A stretch of DNA of 64,000 nt from Enterobacter dykesii. GTDB lineage: Bacteria; Pseudomonadota; Gammaproteobacteria; Enterobacterales; Enterobacteriaceae. Shown here in pieces: positions 44,977 to 56,966 of this stretch. Under the pieces are notes generated by a model. It ran no database searches. It was not told the origin of the DNA and was given only the letters and a program-made list of their open reading frames with translations. Both the position numbers and the translations under genes were made by a program. The DNA lies in the NCBI RefSeq assembly GCF_008364625.2, contig NZ_CP126604.1, positions 1,922,001 through 1,986,000 on the forward strand. The letters run 5' to 3'. Positions within the stretch are counted from its first letter, which is position 1, and each line of letters begins with the position of its first letter.

Positions 44977-45218
44977 AAAAATTATTAAAAAAATAAGAAG
45001 TGATGCTTTTGGAGGCTGCCTAACCTCTTACGCACTTTAGTATTTTATAAGCAGTTAGCTTCTGCTTTGAGACTGTTCATGCAGCAGTCCTGCATTTCAT
45101 CACATCGGTCAGCAAACTTGATGGTAAGTAAATATGCTGGCCTGTTGTAATGATGTGAGTAACCGAACATCACCTTTCACTGATAAAGTCATGCTGGCTT
45201 AAGCAAACCATCTAAAAA

Positions 45219-45437
45219 TTATCTATCGCAAAGTGTTACATTGGCAGCGACTGGACCTTTAGTTCCAGCTATGATAGCGAATTTGACTTTTTGTCCTTCA
45301 AAAAGAGTATTAAATGTTTCTCCCAGCAGGGAAGAAGTGTGAACGAGAACATCTTTACTTCCATCGAGTGGGGAGATAAAGCCAAACCCCTTATCTTCGT
45401 TAAACCACTTAACAAGACCTATGATTTTAGATGACAT
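45219..45437 (-). CDS. CspA-family cold-shock protein
   Basis: 72 aa ([20 protein letters not shown]) with the RNP1 motif KGFGFI and a variant RNP2 (DVLVHT in place of DVFVHF). CspA-type OB folds bind single-stranded nucleic acid. CGGAG precedes the ATG at 45437; a longer upstream reading is not supported. Divergent from the CspH-like gene. Confidence 0.88.
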   Translation of the reverse strand: MSSKIIGLVKWFNEDKGFGFISPLDGSKDVLVHTSSLLGETFNTLFEGQKVKFAIIAGTKGPVAANVTLCDR

Positions 45438-45446
45438 ACAAACTCC

Positions 45447-45463
45447 GTTTGAACATTTCAAAC
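45447..45463 (-). promoter_or_regulatory. Leader hairpin upstream of the cold-shock gene
   Basis: Perfect 7-bp stem GTTTGAA - ATG - TTCAAAC ending next to the Shine-Dalgarno CGGAG. It may make translation temperature-sensitive; this is inference. Confidence 0.45.
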
Positions 45464-45724
45464 TGACAAGCAAGCTCATGATAAGAAACGTATGCTGGTA
45501 TATGTATGGACTCAAGAGGAGGGATATCAGAGATAACACCTAGTTATGAGAACGGCTTTTGGAAAAGTTAGATTCATCATCGCACCGAATCAGCCGAACC
45601 ATTAAGGCACGTGTTGAATGATTAAGCAAATTTTATCTTAGCCTTCTAGAAGGCCGTTAAAATAGTGTTAGCTATTATTAACTGATCCTGTATAGTGAAA
45701 TCTGGATTACCATTAGGAAAATAT

Positions 45725-45937
45725 TTGTCTCGTAAAATGACAGGAATTGTCAAAAGTTTTGACTTCAAGAGCGGAAAGGGATTGATTATCCCATCAGATG
45801 GCAGAAAAGATGTTTTTTTGCATGTTTCTGCGTTAAGTAATAGTGAAAGTCAAACGTTAAAGCCAGGTGTTCGTGTTGAATTTTATCGTATAAATGGACT
45901 TAGTGGTCCGATGGCTGCAAATATATTCCTTTCTTAA
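45725..45937 (+). CDS. CspH-like cold-shock protein (TTG start)
   Basis: 70 aa, the CspH length, reading (M)[20 protein letters not shown] with [18 protein letters not shown] and ending [10 protein letters not shown], close to CspH. The RNP1 region is KGLIIP rather than KGFGFI, as in CspH. AGGAAA at the right distance supports TTG at 45725; an in-frame GTG at 45695 lacks a site. Confidence 0.8.
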   Translation: MSRKMTGIVKSFDFKSGKGLIIPSDGRKDVFLHVSALSNSESQTLKPGVRVEFYRINGLSGPMAANIFLS

Positions 45938-45988
45938 GATAAGATAATATTTAACCAAATATAAAGTGCGCATCAAAAGTACGGCAGA

Positions 45989-46663
45989 TTATATATTTGT
46001 TTGTTCTATCAATTTTCTCCCCTGATTTTTTACATTTCCAACATCACGGGCCACTGCATGCCAGATAAACATCTCAGCTGGCACAGTGCCGTCGGCTGCG
46101 ATCTCTTCAGCTTCTTTCCCACCAATATCCTGCCGCATCCACTCACGTGCCGCTTCTGGTGACAAAACAAGTGGCCGGCGGTCGTGAATGTCGACCAGAC
46201 CTTTATCCGCTGCCGATGTCACTATAAGAAAACCCTCAGCTTCATCACCACGCTCAAATGGTGTGCTGCCGATCGCTGCCATAAATATTGGTTGGCCATT
46301 GGCACGGTGAATGAAGTAGGGCTGTTTTTTGTCACCTTCTTTTTTCCACTCGAACCATCCATCGGCGAAGCAGATCGCGCGGCCATGTTGCCATAGAGGT
46401 TTAAACATTCTGCTGGTGGCCGCCGTTTCGACGCGCGCATTAATCAGGGGTGCTTTATCCCACCATCCCGGGGCATAACCCCATAATACAGGATCAAGAT
46501 GTAACTGCTCGTTTCGTTCGCTTAGCAACAGGACCTTCGTGCCTGGAGCCACGTTGTAACGTCCAATCGGCTCAGGGTCGAATGCGATGTCTCGATCGGC
46601 TTCATCTGCGAGGTATGCCAGATATTCTTCACGGGTTTGGGCTTGTGCAAAGCGTCCACACAT
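45989..46663 (-). CDS. yedK: SOS response-associated peptidase (YedK/HMCES family)
   Basis: 224 aa. Catalytic Cys2 (MCGRFAQ), the WFEWK Glu and the HDRRP His of the SRAP domain are all present, with NVAPGTKV near residue 37. YedK crosslinks to abasic sites in single-stranded DNA. A second copy in the prophage would add to the chromosomal one. It lies near attR; in many prophages this gene is a right-end cargo gene with umuDC. Confidence 0.93.
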   Translation of the reverse strand: MCGRFAQAQTREEYLAYLADEADRDIAFDPEPIGRYNVAPGTKVLLLSERNEQLHLDPVLWGYAPGWWDKAPLINARVETAATSRMFKPLWQHGRAICFADGWFEWKKEGDKKQPYFIHRANGQPIFMAAIGSTPFERGDEAEGFLIVTSAADKGLVDIHDRRPLVLSPEAAREWMRQDIGGKEAEEIAADGTVPAEMFIWHAVARDVGNVKNQGRKLIEQTNI

Positions 46664-46830
46664 AGAAACCTCCAGCCAGATATCAGACTGAAAGTATAGG
46701 GCAGGGAGAAAAAGAGGTGCGCTGGTTAAGTCTTACAAACGAATTCGTGGCGACCATGCTGATCAGATAGAGAGACGTAAAGCAGAGTGTTGCGAACCCG
46801 GAAGGAGCTTCGCAAAACAGGGGAATATTG

Positions 46831-46877
46831 GGGGCAAATTTGGGGGCATTTTGAAAGAAGGGACACCGATAGGGGCA
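46831..46877. repeat. Candidate Int arm-type sites, right arm (three GGGGCA)
   Basis: GGGGCA at 46831, 46843 and 46872, the first two in GGGGGCAAATTTGGGGGCA. They match the pair in the left arm. Spacing of 12 bp again suits helical phasing. Confidence 0.4.
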
Positions 46878-46984
46878 TCAAAAAGACCGTGCATGTCCGT
46901 ATATTTCCGTTAAACGTTTCTGGCTAACTCACTGATACCATGACAAATAAAGCCATTTCAATGAGTTGCGAATTTTCTGCACAC

Positions 46985-47009
46985 TAAAACTGCACAAACA
47001 GCTTTTTCA
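46985..47009. repeat. Prophage attachment site attR (25-bp core)
   Basis: Exact copy of 8501-8525. The sequence to its right (read on the minus strand as CGGTGAGACCCATTG leading into the core) is the native rstB leader, with TTG as start. Confidence 0.93.
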
Positions 47010-47085
47010 ATGGGTCTCACCGAAAAAACGCTTTGTGCAGAATATACGTGAAAACCCGTCGATATTTTCATTTCTGAGGAGCGTG

Positions 47086-47346
47086 TTACATGGCAATTGC
47101 GCTGTTTTTTACCTTGGCGATGAGTGTTTCCGTTATGGCCAGTCCTTCCGCAATGTGCATATCAATCACATCGGTACCGAATTCGTTAATCAAATCCAGA
47201 AGTATTTCGTAAGTCTGGATGAGCTCAAGGAGACCAAAGAGCGCTTTTTGATCGGCGCGTGAGGGGGAGGAATGGCTAAGCGCAGCCTGATTAACAATCC
47301 ATTCCAGATTGGTTTTGATGGCTTCTACCTGACTGTAGCTATACAT
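47086..47346 (-). CDS. Hypothetical 86-aa protein between rstA and the rstB site
   Basis: MYSYSQVEAIKTNLEWIVNQ ... an all-helical small protein (KALFGLLELIQTYEILLDLI). It lies on the rstA strand, 253 bp downstream of rstA and 76 bp before the native rstB start. No family recognised. In E. coli rstA and rstB are adjacent, so this 590-bp segment is extra. Confidence 0.55.
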   Translation of the reverse strand: MYSYSQVEAIKTNLEWIVNQAALSHSSPSRADQKALFGLLELIQTYEILLDLINEFGTDVIDMHIAEGLAITETLIAKVKNSAIAM

Positions 47347-47599
47347 ATTTCATGGGCTTAAATCCTCATTTCAAGATTTTATGGGAGATGTATCGTGAGA
47401 GCTTCACGGGGAAAAAAGAGTCTGCATGTCGCCGGGGCAGTGCTGGCTGTAGAAAGGATGGATGAAGATTTAATTATGGGATAGTTCGCGTGCTTAGCAA
47501 GTTAATTGTTGCGCAAACGTAAAAATAAATGCGCGAAAGAGAGGGCATTGCTGTGTAATACCTTCATTTCGCGCACGTTATGCTAGCCAGATAACGGAA

Positions 47600-48316
47600 T
47601 CAGGTTTCCCAGGCGTGCGGGGCAAACAGATAACCCTTGTTACGCACGGTTTTAATGCGGTAGGGCTCGGTAGCGTTATCCTGCAGCTTTTTGCGCAGAC
47701 GCGAAATCGCTACGTCAACGCTGCGGTCCATGCCGTCATAGCTCACGCCGCGCAGGTTTTTCAGCAGCGCGTCGCGGTCCATGATTTGCCCGGCGTGCGT
47801 TGCCAGCTCCCACAGCAGGTCAAAGTCTGCGGTGGAGAGGGCGATAAGCTCGCCGGAGAGCAGCACCTGGCGGTTAATGGGGTCAATAGACAGCGTACCG
47901 AAGCGCATCGCTTTGTGCGGCGTCAGTGACGGCGCGGGCGATTCGCGTTCGACGCTGGCGTGCTGGCGCAAATGCAGGCGCAGGCGGGCAAGCAGGACGG
48001 CAGGCGGTGTGGTTTTCAGAATGTAGTCATTGGCACCCATCTCCAGCGACAAAATGTGGTTCATATCGCTGTCCAGAGAGGTGAGCAGGACGATAGGGCC
48101 TTCCCACCGGGCGCGCAGGTCGCGGCAGAGCGTCATGCCGTCTTTTCCTGGCAGCATGATATCCAGCAATACCAGATCCGGGTTTTCACGGACGACCACC
48201 TCTTCGGCGCGATCGCCGCGAGGCTCAACAATGACGTCCATATCATGTTTACCCAGATAGGCCGCGATCAGCTGCCCGACTTCAGGTTCGTCTTCAACAT
48301 AAACAATCTTATTCAT
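47600..48316 (-). CDS. rstA: Response regulator RstA
   Basis: 238-aa OmpR-family regulator. The receiver has the acidic pair (VYVEDEPEVG), the phosphoacceptor Asp in DLVLLDIMLPGKDG and the Lys in ILKTTPP. The C-terminal winged helix has DGMDRSVDVAISRLRKKL. Start at 48316 (MNKIVYVEDE). The paired kinase gene rstB is now 39 kb away beyond the prophage. A PhoP-like box lies upstream. Confidence 0.95.
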   Translation of the reverse strand: MNKIVYVEDEPEVGQLIAAYLGKHDMDVIVEPRGDRAEEVVVRENPDLVLLDIMLPGKDGMTLCRDLRARWEGPIVLLTSLDSDMNHILSLEMGANDYILKTTPPAVLLARLRLHLRQHASVERESPAPSLTPHKAMRFGTLSIDPINRQVLLSGELIALSTADFDLLWELATHAGQIMDRDALLKNLRGVSYDGMDRSVDVAISRLRKKLQDNATEPYRIKTVRNKGYLFAPHAWET

Positions 48317-48361
48317 ACAGCGTCTGTTTTCGTGAAAAAAGCCAACATACACCGCGGAACC

Positions 48362-48378
48362 TTAACCTTCCATTAATC
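48362..48378 (-). promoter_or_regulatory. Candidate PhoP box upstream of rstA
   Basis: On the minus strand GATTAA - TGGAA - GGTTAA, two hexamers 11 bp apart, close to the (T/G)GTTTA-N5-(T/G)GTTTA PhoP repeat. E. coli rstA is a known PhoP target. The match is imperfect. Confidence 0.5.
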
Positions 48379-48443
48379 TTTCAAAATTAACGCCGGTTCC
48401 GTTATTCTGGCTCTTATTGTTACTTGATTGTTATAGGGAAAAT

Positions 48444-48779
48444 ATGGGGCTGGTGATTAAAGCCGCGCTGGGCGCGCTGGTGGTATTACTGATTGGCATT
48501 CTGGCAAAAACGAAAAACTACTACATTGCAGGGCTAATCCCGCTGTTTCCGACCTTTGCGCTGATCGCTCACTATATCGTGGCGTCTGAGCGGGGCACGG
48601 AAGCGTTACGCACAACCATCGTGTTTGGCATGTGGTCTATCATTCCGTATTTTCTCTACCTGCTTTCGCTGTGGTATTTCACCGGTTTTCTGCGTCTTCC
48701 CCTGGCGCTGAGCGGGGCGGTGGTCTGCTGGGCACTCAGCGCCTGGGTGTTAATTTTCTTCTGGAGCCGCTTTCACTAG
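48444..48779 (+). CDS. ydgC: Inner membrane protein YdgC (GlpM family)
   Basis: 111 aa with four hydrophobic segments (GLVIKAALGALVVLLIGILA, then three more). GAGA-type site (TAGGGAAAAT) before the ATG at 48444. Matches E. coli YdgC in length and place. Related to GlpM; function unclear. Its end overlaps the convergent folM stop by 4 bp. Confidence 0.93.
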   Translation: MGLVIKAALGALVVLLIGILAKTKNYYIAGLIPLFPTFALIAHYIVASERGTEALRTTIVFGMWSIIPYFLYLLSLWYFTGFLRLPLALSGAVVCWALSAWVLIFFWSRFH

Positions 48780-49498
48780 CGCAGCGGGCGGCCGCCGTCC
48801 ACGGCAAAGGTTCTGCCGGTGACATAGCAGCTGGTGAGCAGGTAATCCACAAGGTCAATCACCTCTTTTTCGCCTGGGGCAATTTTCATCAGCGACTTAT
48901 TCAGGGCCTGCTGGCGATACTCCGCATCATCGTTTTCGTTAAACAAAATCATCGCCGGGGCGATGGCGTTCACCTTCACCTCGGGCGCGAGCTTGCGGGC
49001 AAACGAGCGCGTCATATTATCCAGAGCGGCTTTACTGGCCGCGTAGGCGATGTGCTTGTCGCTGCCGCGCTCCACCACATAATCGGTGAAGTGAATAATA
49101 TCGCCCGCCGCGTGCCCATGGCCGCGCAGCAGATCCTGCAGCGCGTGGTTAAGCAGATAAGGGGCATTGACGTGGATCTGCAGCATGGCGGAGATCGTTT
49201 CGCTGAGTGACGTACCGGGTTTTTCGGCTCGCCATGCGCTGGCGTTATGGATCACGGCGCGCAGTCCCGTCGTGGTGGCTTTTACCTTTTCCGCGAAAGC
49301 CAGAATGCCTTCATCGGTCGAAAAATCAGCCTGAATGCAGACCGCCCCGGCTTTGCGTAAGCCTTCAATCGACGGATATTCCGTACGGTAGCTGACAATG
49401 ACCGGATGGCGAAGGTTGAGAAAGTGATGGGCGAGGGCGAGGCCGATACGGCGGCCTCCACCGGTAATCAGTATTGGGCGAAGCGGTGCATTTCCCAT
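48776..49498 (-). CDS. folM: Dihydromonapterin/dihydrofolate reductase FolM
   Basis: 240-aa short-chain dehydrogenase with the NADP-binding TGGGRRIG and the catalytic YAASK. FolM reduces dihydromonapterin (and dihydrofolate weakly) for pterin cofactor synthesis. Length matches E. coli. AAGGAGAAT precedes the ATG. Confidence 0.95.
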   Translation of the reverse strand: MGNAPLRPILITGGGRRIGLALAHHFLNLRHPVIVSYRTEYPSIEGLRKAGAVCIQADFSTDEGILAFAEKVKATTTGLRAVIHNASAWRAEKPGTSLSETISAMLQIHVNAPYLLNHALQDLLRGHGHAAGDIIHFTDYVVERGSDKHIAYAASKAALDNMTRSFARKLAPEVKVNAIAPAMILFNENDDAEYRQQALNKSLMKIAPGEKEVIDLVDYLLTSCYVTGRTFAVDGGRPLR

Positions 49499-49537
49499 CG
49501 TATTCTCCTTTACAGTTCAACAATGGGAAAGGCGATG

Positions 49538-50920
49538 CTATCCCATTAACATCCAGGTTGCCGGCAGGGCCGCAACCAGTAACAGTCCAATTAATGCCAT
49601 CTCACGGCGTTTCAGCGCGTTCTCCAGCTGATGCGTGCGGCGGGCATAGATAAACACCAGCAGACCCGGCGCGTACAGCACCACCGACAGCAGCAGATGC
49701 ATAGGCCCGGAAGCATACAACAACCACAGGCCGTAAATACAGGCTCCGACACCCACGACATAATGCGCCGGGCGTGAGGCAATTTTTAACAGATACGCAC
49801 CCACTAAGAAATAGGGTACCAGAATCATCTCCGAGGCGATGGTCAGCAGGGTGTTATAGTCTGAACCTGTGAGCCAGATCAGCACCAGACAAACCTGAAC
49901 GCTGATGTTGGTCAGCCAAAGCGATGCCGACGGCGCGCTGTTTTGGTTTTGACGGGCAAACAGGCGTGGAAACGCCTTGTGCGTCGCGGCCAGGAACGGC
50001 ACTTCAGCCGCCATGATGGTCCAGCTCAGGTAAGCGCCGCAGACGGAGACGATCAGCCCTGCGGCAATCACCACGTCGCCCCAGGGACCGAGCATTTTCA
50101 CCATCAGGCCCGCCATTGACGGGTTACGCATTTCAGCCAGCTCAGGCCGCGCCACCACGCCCAGCGACAGCAGCGTCACCAGCAGATAGACCCCGAGCGC
50201 GGCCAGTACGGCCAGCAGCGTGGCGCGGCCCACATCGCGTTTATTCCTGGCCCGGGCAGAAACCACGACCGCGCCTTCAACGCCGATGAACACCCACAGG
50301 GTAATCAGCATAGTGTTTTTCACCTGCTCCCAGACGGGAACGCCCAGCGCAACGCCGCTGAAATCAAGCCTGAAAACGTCCATACGGAACGCAATAAAGG
50401 CCAGAACGATAAACAGGCCGAGCGGAACCAGTTTCGCCAGCGTCGCCACCAGGTTGATGCTGGCGGCCGTTTGTACGCCACGCAACACCAGCCAGTGGAC
50501 GAACCAGAGCAACACCGAGGCGCCCAAAATAGACTGCCAGGTATTTCCGTCGCCAAAGAGGCGCAGCTCAGGCGTATCGGTAAAGAAACTGAGCGCCGAG
50601 AAGACGATCACCAGGTAAGAAACGTTGGCGATAACGGCACACAGCCAGTATCCCCACGCGGAACAGAAGCCAACCAGCTCGCCGAAACCTTCACGCGCAT
50701 AGGTGAAAATGCCGCCGTCAAGATCCGGGCGAATGCGGGTGAGCAGCAGCATGGCGAAGGCCAGCAGCAGTATGCCGACACCCGTAATGCCCCAGCCAAT
50801 GATGAGCGCGGAGGGGCTGGCAACGGCCGCCATATTTTGCGGCAAACTGAATACGCCCGCACCCAGCATTGAGCTTAAAACGAGTGCAGTCAGAGCACTC
50901 AGGCCAAGTTTCTTTTCCAT
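49538..50920 (-). CDS. ydgI: Basic amino acid antiporter YdgI (APC family)
   Basis: 460 aa, 12 hydrophobic segments, N-terminus MEKKLGLSALTALVLSSMLG with GAGVFSLPQNMA of the APC family. It is the E. coli YdgI homologue, a putative arginine/ornithine antiporter. AGGAAG precedes the ATG at 50920. It lies between ydgH and folM, all on the minus strand. Confidence 0.93.
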   Translation of the reverse strand: MEKKLGLSALTALVLSSMLGAGVFSLPQNMAAVASPSALIIGWGITGVGILLLAFAMLLLTRIRPDLDGGIFTYAREGFGELVGFCSAWGYWLCAVIANVSYLVIVFSALSFFTDTPELRLFGDGNTWQSILGASVLLWFVHWLVLRGVQTAASINLVATLAKLVPLGLFIVLAFIAFRMDVFRLDFSGVALGVPVWEQVKNTMLITLWVFIGVEGAVVVSARARNKRDVGRATLLAVLAALGVYLLVTLLSLGVVARPELAEMRNPSMAGLMVKMLGPWGDVVIAAGLIVSVCGAYLSWTIMAAEVPFLAATHKAFPRLFARQNQNSAPSASLWLTNISVQVCLVLIWLTGSDYNTLLTIASEMILVPYFLVGAYLLKIASRPAHYVVGVGACIYGLWLLYASGPMHLLLSVVLYAPGLLVFIYARRTHQLENALKRREMALIGLLLVAALPATWMLMG

Positions 50921-51064
50921 TGGCTTCCTGTTATGAAAGGTCAAAATCCAGAATAATTATTTCGCTCAGGCGCATAAAAATGGTGGATCACACTAAGGCG
51001 CGGGATTTTACGGAGTGTAACGAATGCATGCAATGACGTGAGGCAGAAATTCAAAAAAAGTAAC

Positions 51065-51090
51065 AAAAAAAGGCGGCATTGCGCCGCCTT
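51065..51090 (-). terminator. Rho-independent terminator after ydgH
   Basis: On the minus strand GGCGGC - GCAAT - GCCGCC followed by TTTTTTT. Confidence 0.9.
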
Positions 51091-51105
51091 TCGTCAACGA
51101 TATTG

Positions 51106-52050
51106 TTACTTGTACAGATCGGCGCTGATGGTCACGTTGTTACCACGTTCCTGCCACTGGCGGGTGATGTGGTAGTACTTCGCCCCTTTCTTCGCCGCAC
51201 GCTTCGCAACCTGGTAAGAGACTTCCGTCATGTTGCCGTAGTTGCCGGTAAACTTGATGCTGTCGAACGGCACCATCTGCGCTGCAGTGGCGTTGTTCAG
51301 CTCTTCAATTTTGGTACCGTCAGGCAGCGTAACGGAGTAACGGCCACCCTTCGTGGACTGCGTTTCGAAGAAACGACCCACTTCAGCGCTTGGGGCTGCC
51401 GTCGTTGCTACGCCTGGAATTTCAACTTTCTTCGCTGCTTCGCCGCCTTTTGCGATTGCCGCGCGGCCTGCTTCTGAATTCGCCGGGATGGCATCCGGGC
51501 TCTGCAGAACACGTTTTTTCGCATCTTTTTTATAGATGAACGCGGTAATACGCTGGTTGCCACCCTGGTTAGCATCGACCTGACGTACGATGAAGAAGGA
51601 GTAGGCCCCTTTCTCTTTCGCGGCTTTGGTGATGGCATCGTTCACTTCAGGCTGGCTGCGATAGAAGCCCTGAACGGTGACGGTGTCGTAAGGTTCCAGC
51701 TCAATCGCCTGATCTTTCGGCAGTTCAACAACACCGTTGATGACGCGGTTCTTAGGTGCGTCAGCTTTGGGCGCATTGTCTTTGAACAGCGCGATGGTCA
51801 CGCGCAGGTTACCGCTGTTGCCGTAATCGGACTGGTCAACGACATAAAACGAGGCCGCCCCGTTTTTATCAGCGGCTTTTGATGCAGCGGCGACGGCGTC
51901 GCCAATAGAATTATAACGACCCACAATGACCGTATGGTCAAAAGGTTTTAACGCTGCCGCTTGCTCCGGCGTTAACTCTGTTGCGGCATTCGCAGACAGG
52001 GCGGTCGCGGAGAGAAGTGCGGACGCCAGGAGTGTGTTCTTAAGCTTCAT
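51106..52050 (-). CDS. ydgH: Periplasmic YdgH/BhsA/McbA-family protein
   Basis: 314 aa, equal to E. coli YdgH. Signal peptide MKLKNTLLASALLSATALSA (cleavage near ANA-ATE). Three DUF1471 (YhcN/BhsA) repeats follow, each with a DxVxVxG(F/Y/N)-like strand and an AxxKGAxxYxxxxQ motif. Linked to envelope stress functions in the family. Start at 52050. Confidence 0.94.
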   Translation of the reverse strand: MKLKNTLLASALLSATALSANAATELTPEQAAALKPFDHTVIVGRYNSIGDAVAAASKAADKNGAASFYVVDQSDYGNSGNLRVTIALFKDNAPKADAPKNRVINGVVELPKDQAIELEPYDTVTVQGFYRSQPEVNDAITKAAKEKGAYSFFIVRQVDANQGGNQRITAFIYKKDAKKRVLQSPDAIPANSEAGRAAIAKGGEAAKKVEIPGVATTAAPSAEVGRFFETQSTKGGRYSVTLPDGTKIEELNNATAAQMVPFDSIKFTGNYGNMTEVSYQVAKRAAKKGAKYYHITRQWQERGNNVTISADLYK

Positions 52051-54115
<2,065 letters not shown>

Positions 54116-54122
54116 GGGGTAG

Positions 54123-55514
<1,392 letters not shown>

Positions 55515-55530
55515 GTTGCGTTGATACGAA

Positions 55531-55557
55531 AAAACCGCCGAATTCGGCGGTTTTTTT
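55531..55557. terminator. Bidirectional terminator between pntB and uspE
   Basis: AAAACCGCCG - AATT - CGGCGG with seven T; the A-run upstream makes it usable from the uspE side as well. Confidence 0.92.
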
Positions 55558-55577
55558 ATTACCGGGTGGCGCTGGCA

Positions 55578-56528
55578 TTAATCGTCTTCCGGATCGTCCA
55601 GCTCAACCGGCGTCTGGTAATCATCTGGCTTAATGACCAGCAGGTCGCAGCGCAGATGATCGATCACCTGTTCGGCGGTGTTGCCGAGGAAGGCGGCAGA
55701 AATGCCGGTCCGGCCGATGGTGCCCAGCACCACAATCCCCGCCTGCAGGTGTTCCGCCAGATCCGGGATAACCTCTTCAGGCAGCCCTTTTTCCACGTGG
55801 GTCATTTTCTCATCGATGCTGAATTTCTGGCGCAGCGCTTTCATGGCCAGCAGATGCTGACCGCGGATCGCGTCGTTGTACACGCTCGGGTCAAATTCAG
55901 GCAGCTCAATGGCAATGTTAATCGGGGTGACCGGATAGGCGCCAACCAGATGCACTTCGGTATGATTCACCTGGTCGGCAAGCTGGATGGTCTCCTTCAC
56001 CAGCTTCTCGTTCAGGGAGTTGTGGTAATCCTCTTCGCTCGCGAGGTTTACCGCCACAACGGCTTTCCCGCCTTCAGGCCACGGCTGGTCTTTCACCATC
56101 CAGACCGGGCAAGGGCATTTACGCAGCAGGTGCCAGTCGGTCGGGGTGAAGATCACGGATTCCAGCTTGTCGTGCTGGTGCGCCATCTTCAGCAGCAGGT
56201 CGTGCCCACCGGCGACAATTTCCTGGATGATGGCTTCAAAAGGTCGGTTGTGCCAGACCACTTTAATATCAATGGGCACGCCCGCTTCCAGGTAATACTT
56301 CGCCTGTTCACGGATCCACGCGGTACGCTGGCTGATGACGCCCTGGCGCATAGCGGTGCGCTCGTCAGGCGACAGAAGGGTGGTCATCTCATACGAGAAG
56401 TCATAGATCGGCAAAAACGCTTTGATTTTGCCACCAATCCGTTGATGTAAATACACAGCACGTCGTAATGCCGGCTGATCGTCCTGATTCGGATCGATAG
56501 CTACCAGCATGTTTTGATACTTGGCCAT
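55578..56528 (-). CDS. uspE: Universal stress protein E
   Basis: 316 aa, as in E. coli, made of two tandem Usp domains (each with a VAIDPNQDD-like or [10 protein letters not shown]-type end). Involved in stress resistance and adhesion or motility in E. coli. GGAGAC before the ATG. It is convergent with pntB; fnr lies upstream on the same strand. Confidence 0.95.
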   Translation of the reverse strand: MAKYQNMLVAIDPNQDDQPALRRAVYLHQRIGGKIKAFLPIYDFSYEMTTLLSPDERTAMRQGVISQRTAWIREQAKYYLEAGVPIDIKVVWHNRPFEAIIQEIVAGGHDLLLKMAHQHDKLESVIFTPTDWHLLRKCPCPVWMVKDQPWPEGGKAVVAVNLASEEDYHNSLNEKLVKETIQLADQVNHTEVHLVGAYPVTPINIAIELPEFDPSVYNDAIRGQHLLAMKALRQKFSIDEKMTHVEKGLPEEVIPDLAEHLQAGIVVLGTIGRTGISAAFLGNTAEQVIDHLRCDLLVIKPDDYQTPVELDDPEDD

Positions 56529-56637
56529 ACAGGTCTCCTTACTACTGTCACCACAGTCTGTAATTAAAAGAGTAACCTATATATCCTGAATGAAACAGAG
56601 GGGAGGTTTTGCCAGATCAATATTTCATGAAAATTTA

Positions 56638-56832
56638 TCAGAGGAAAAGTACCGTCGTCGTCACCGCGATAAACGCAATAAATAGCAGCACCATCACCGC
56701 TATCGCAAAGGTCGTGGAGTCCTGGACGTAGGTTTTTTCCTCCCCCTTCATCGGGCCGACAAGCATGATCCAGATGAAGATAAAGGTCACAGAGGCAATC
56801 ACGACTGAAACGAAAAACAAACTTTCTCTCAA
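56638..56832 (-). CDS. Small two-helix inner membrane protein
   Basis: 64 aa (MRESLFFVSVVIASVTFIFI) with two membrane segments (residues 5-25 and 42-63) joined by a short charged loop (GPMKGEEKTYVQDS). It sits between fnr and uspE. I do not recognise it. Arrangement suggests an FNR-neighbourhood accessory gene. Confidence 0.7.
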   Translation of the reverse strand: MRESLFFVSVVIASVTFIFIWIMLVGPMKGEEKTYVQDSTTFAIAVMVLLFIAFIAVTTTVLFL

Positions 56833-56966
56833 ATCATAACCTCAACGAGAACCTTTCGGGCGCTGTGTGGGGGCGTGCTGCGGTGAAAATATCTTGAAAC
56901 GGAAGTGATTACACCAGACCAATAAATCACAAGAATTTATCAGTCTGGTCATCAACATGCGGAGAG

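Larger units (their letters stand above)
8501..47009. mobile_element. Defective lambdoid prophage integrated in rstB
   Basis: Bounded by the 25-bp att repeats. It contains int/xis, a recE/recT remnant, an immunity region, O/P replication genes with an iteron origin, rusA, Q, a phage 21-type lysis cassette, tail-tip genes L, K, I and J, cor, and a tail fibre. The head, portal, large terminase and tail-tube genes are missing because of a deletion near 32073-32083. Cargo includes a metabolic island, umuDC, a YedK-type gene, cold-shock genes and probable morons. Confidence 0.95.

Noticed and set aside
8501-47009. A second, nested prophage in 19-24 kb
   Set aside because: No integrase, transposase or phage gene lies there; the content is metabolic.
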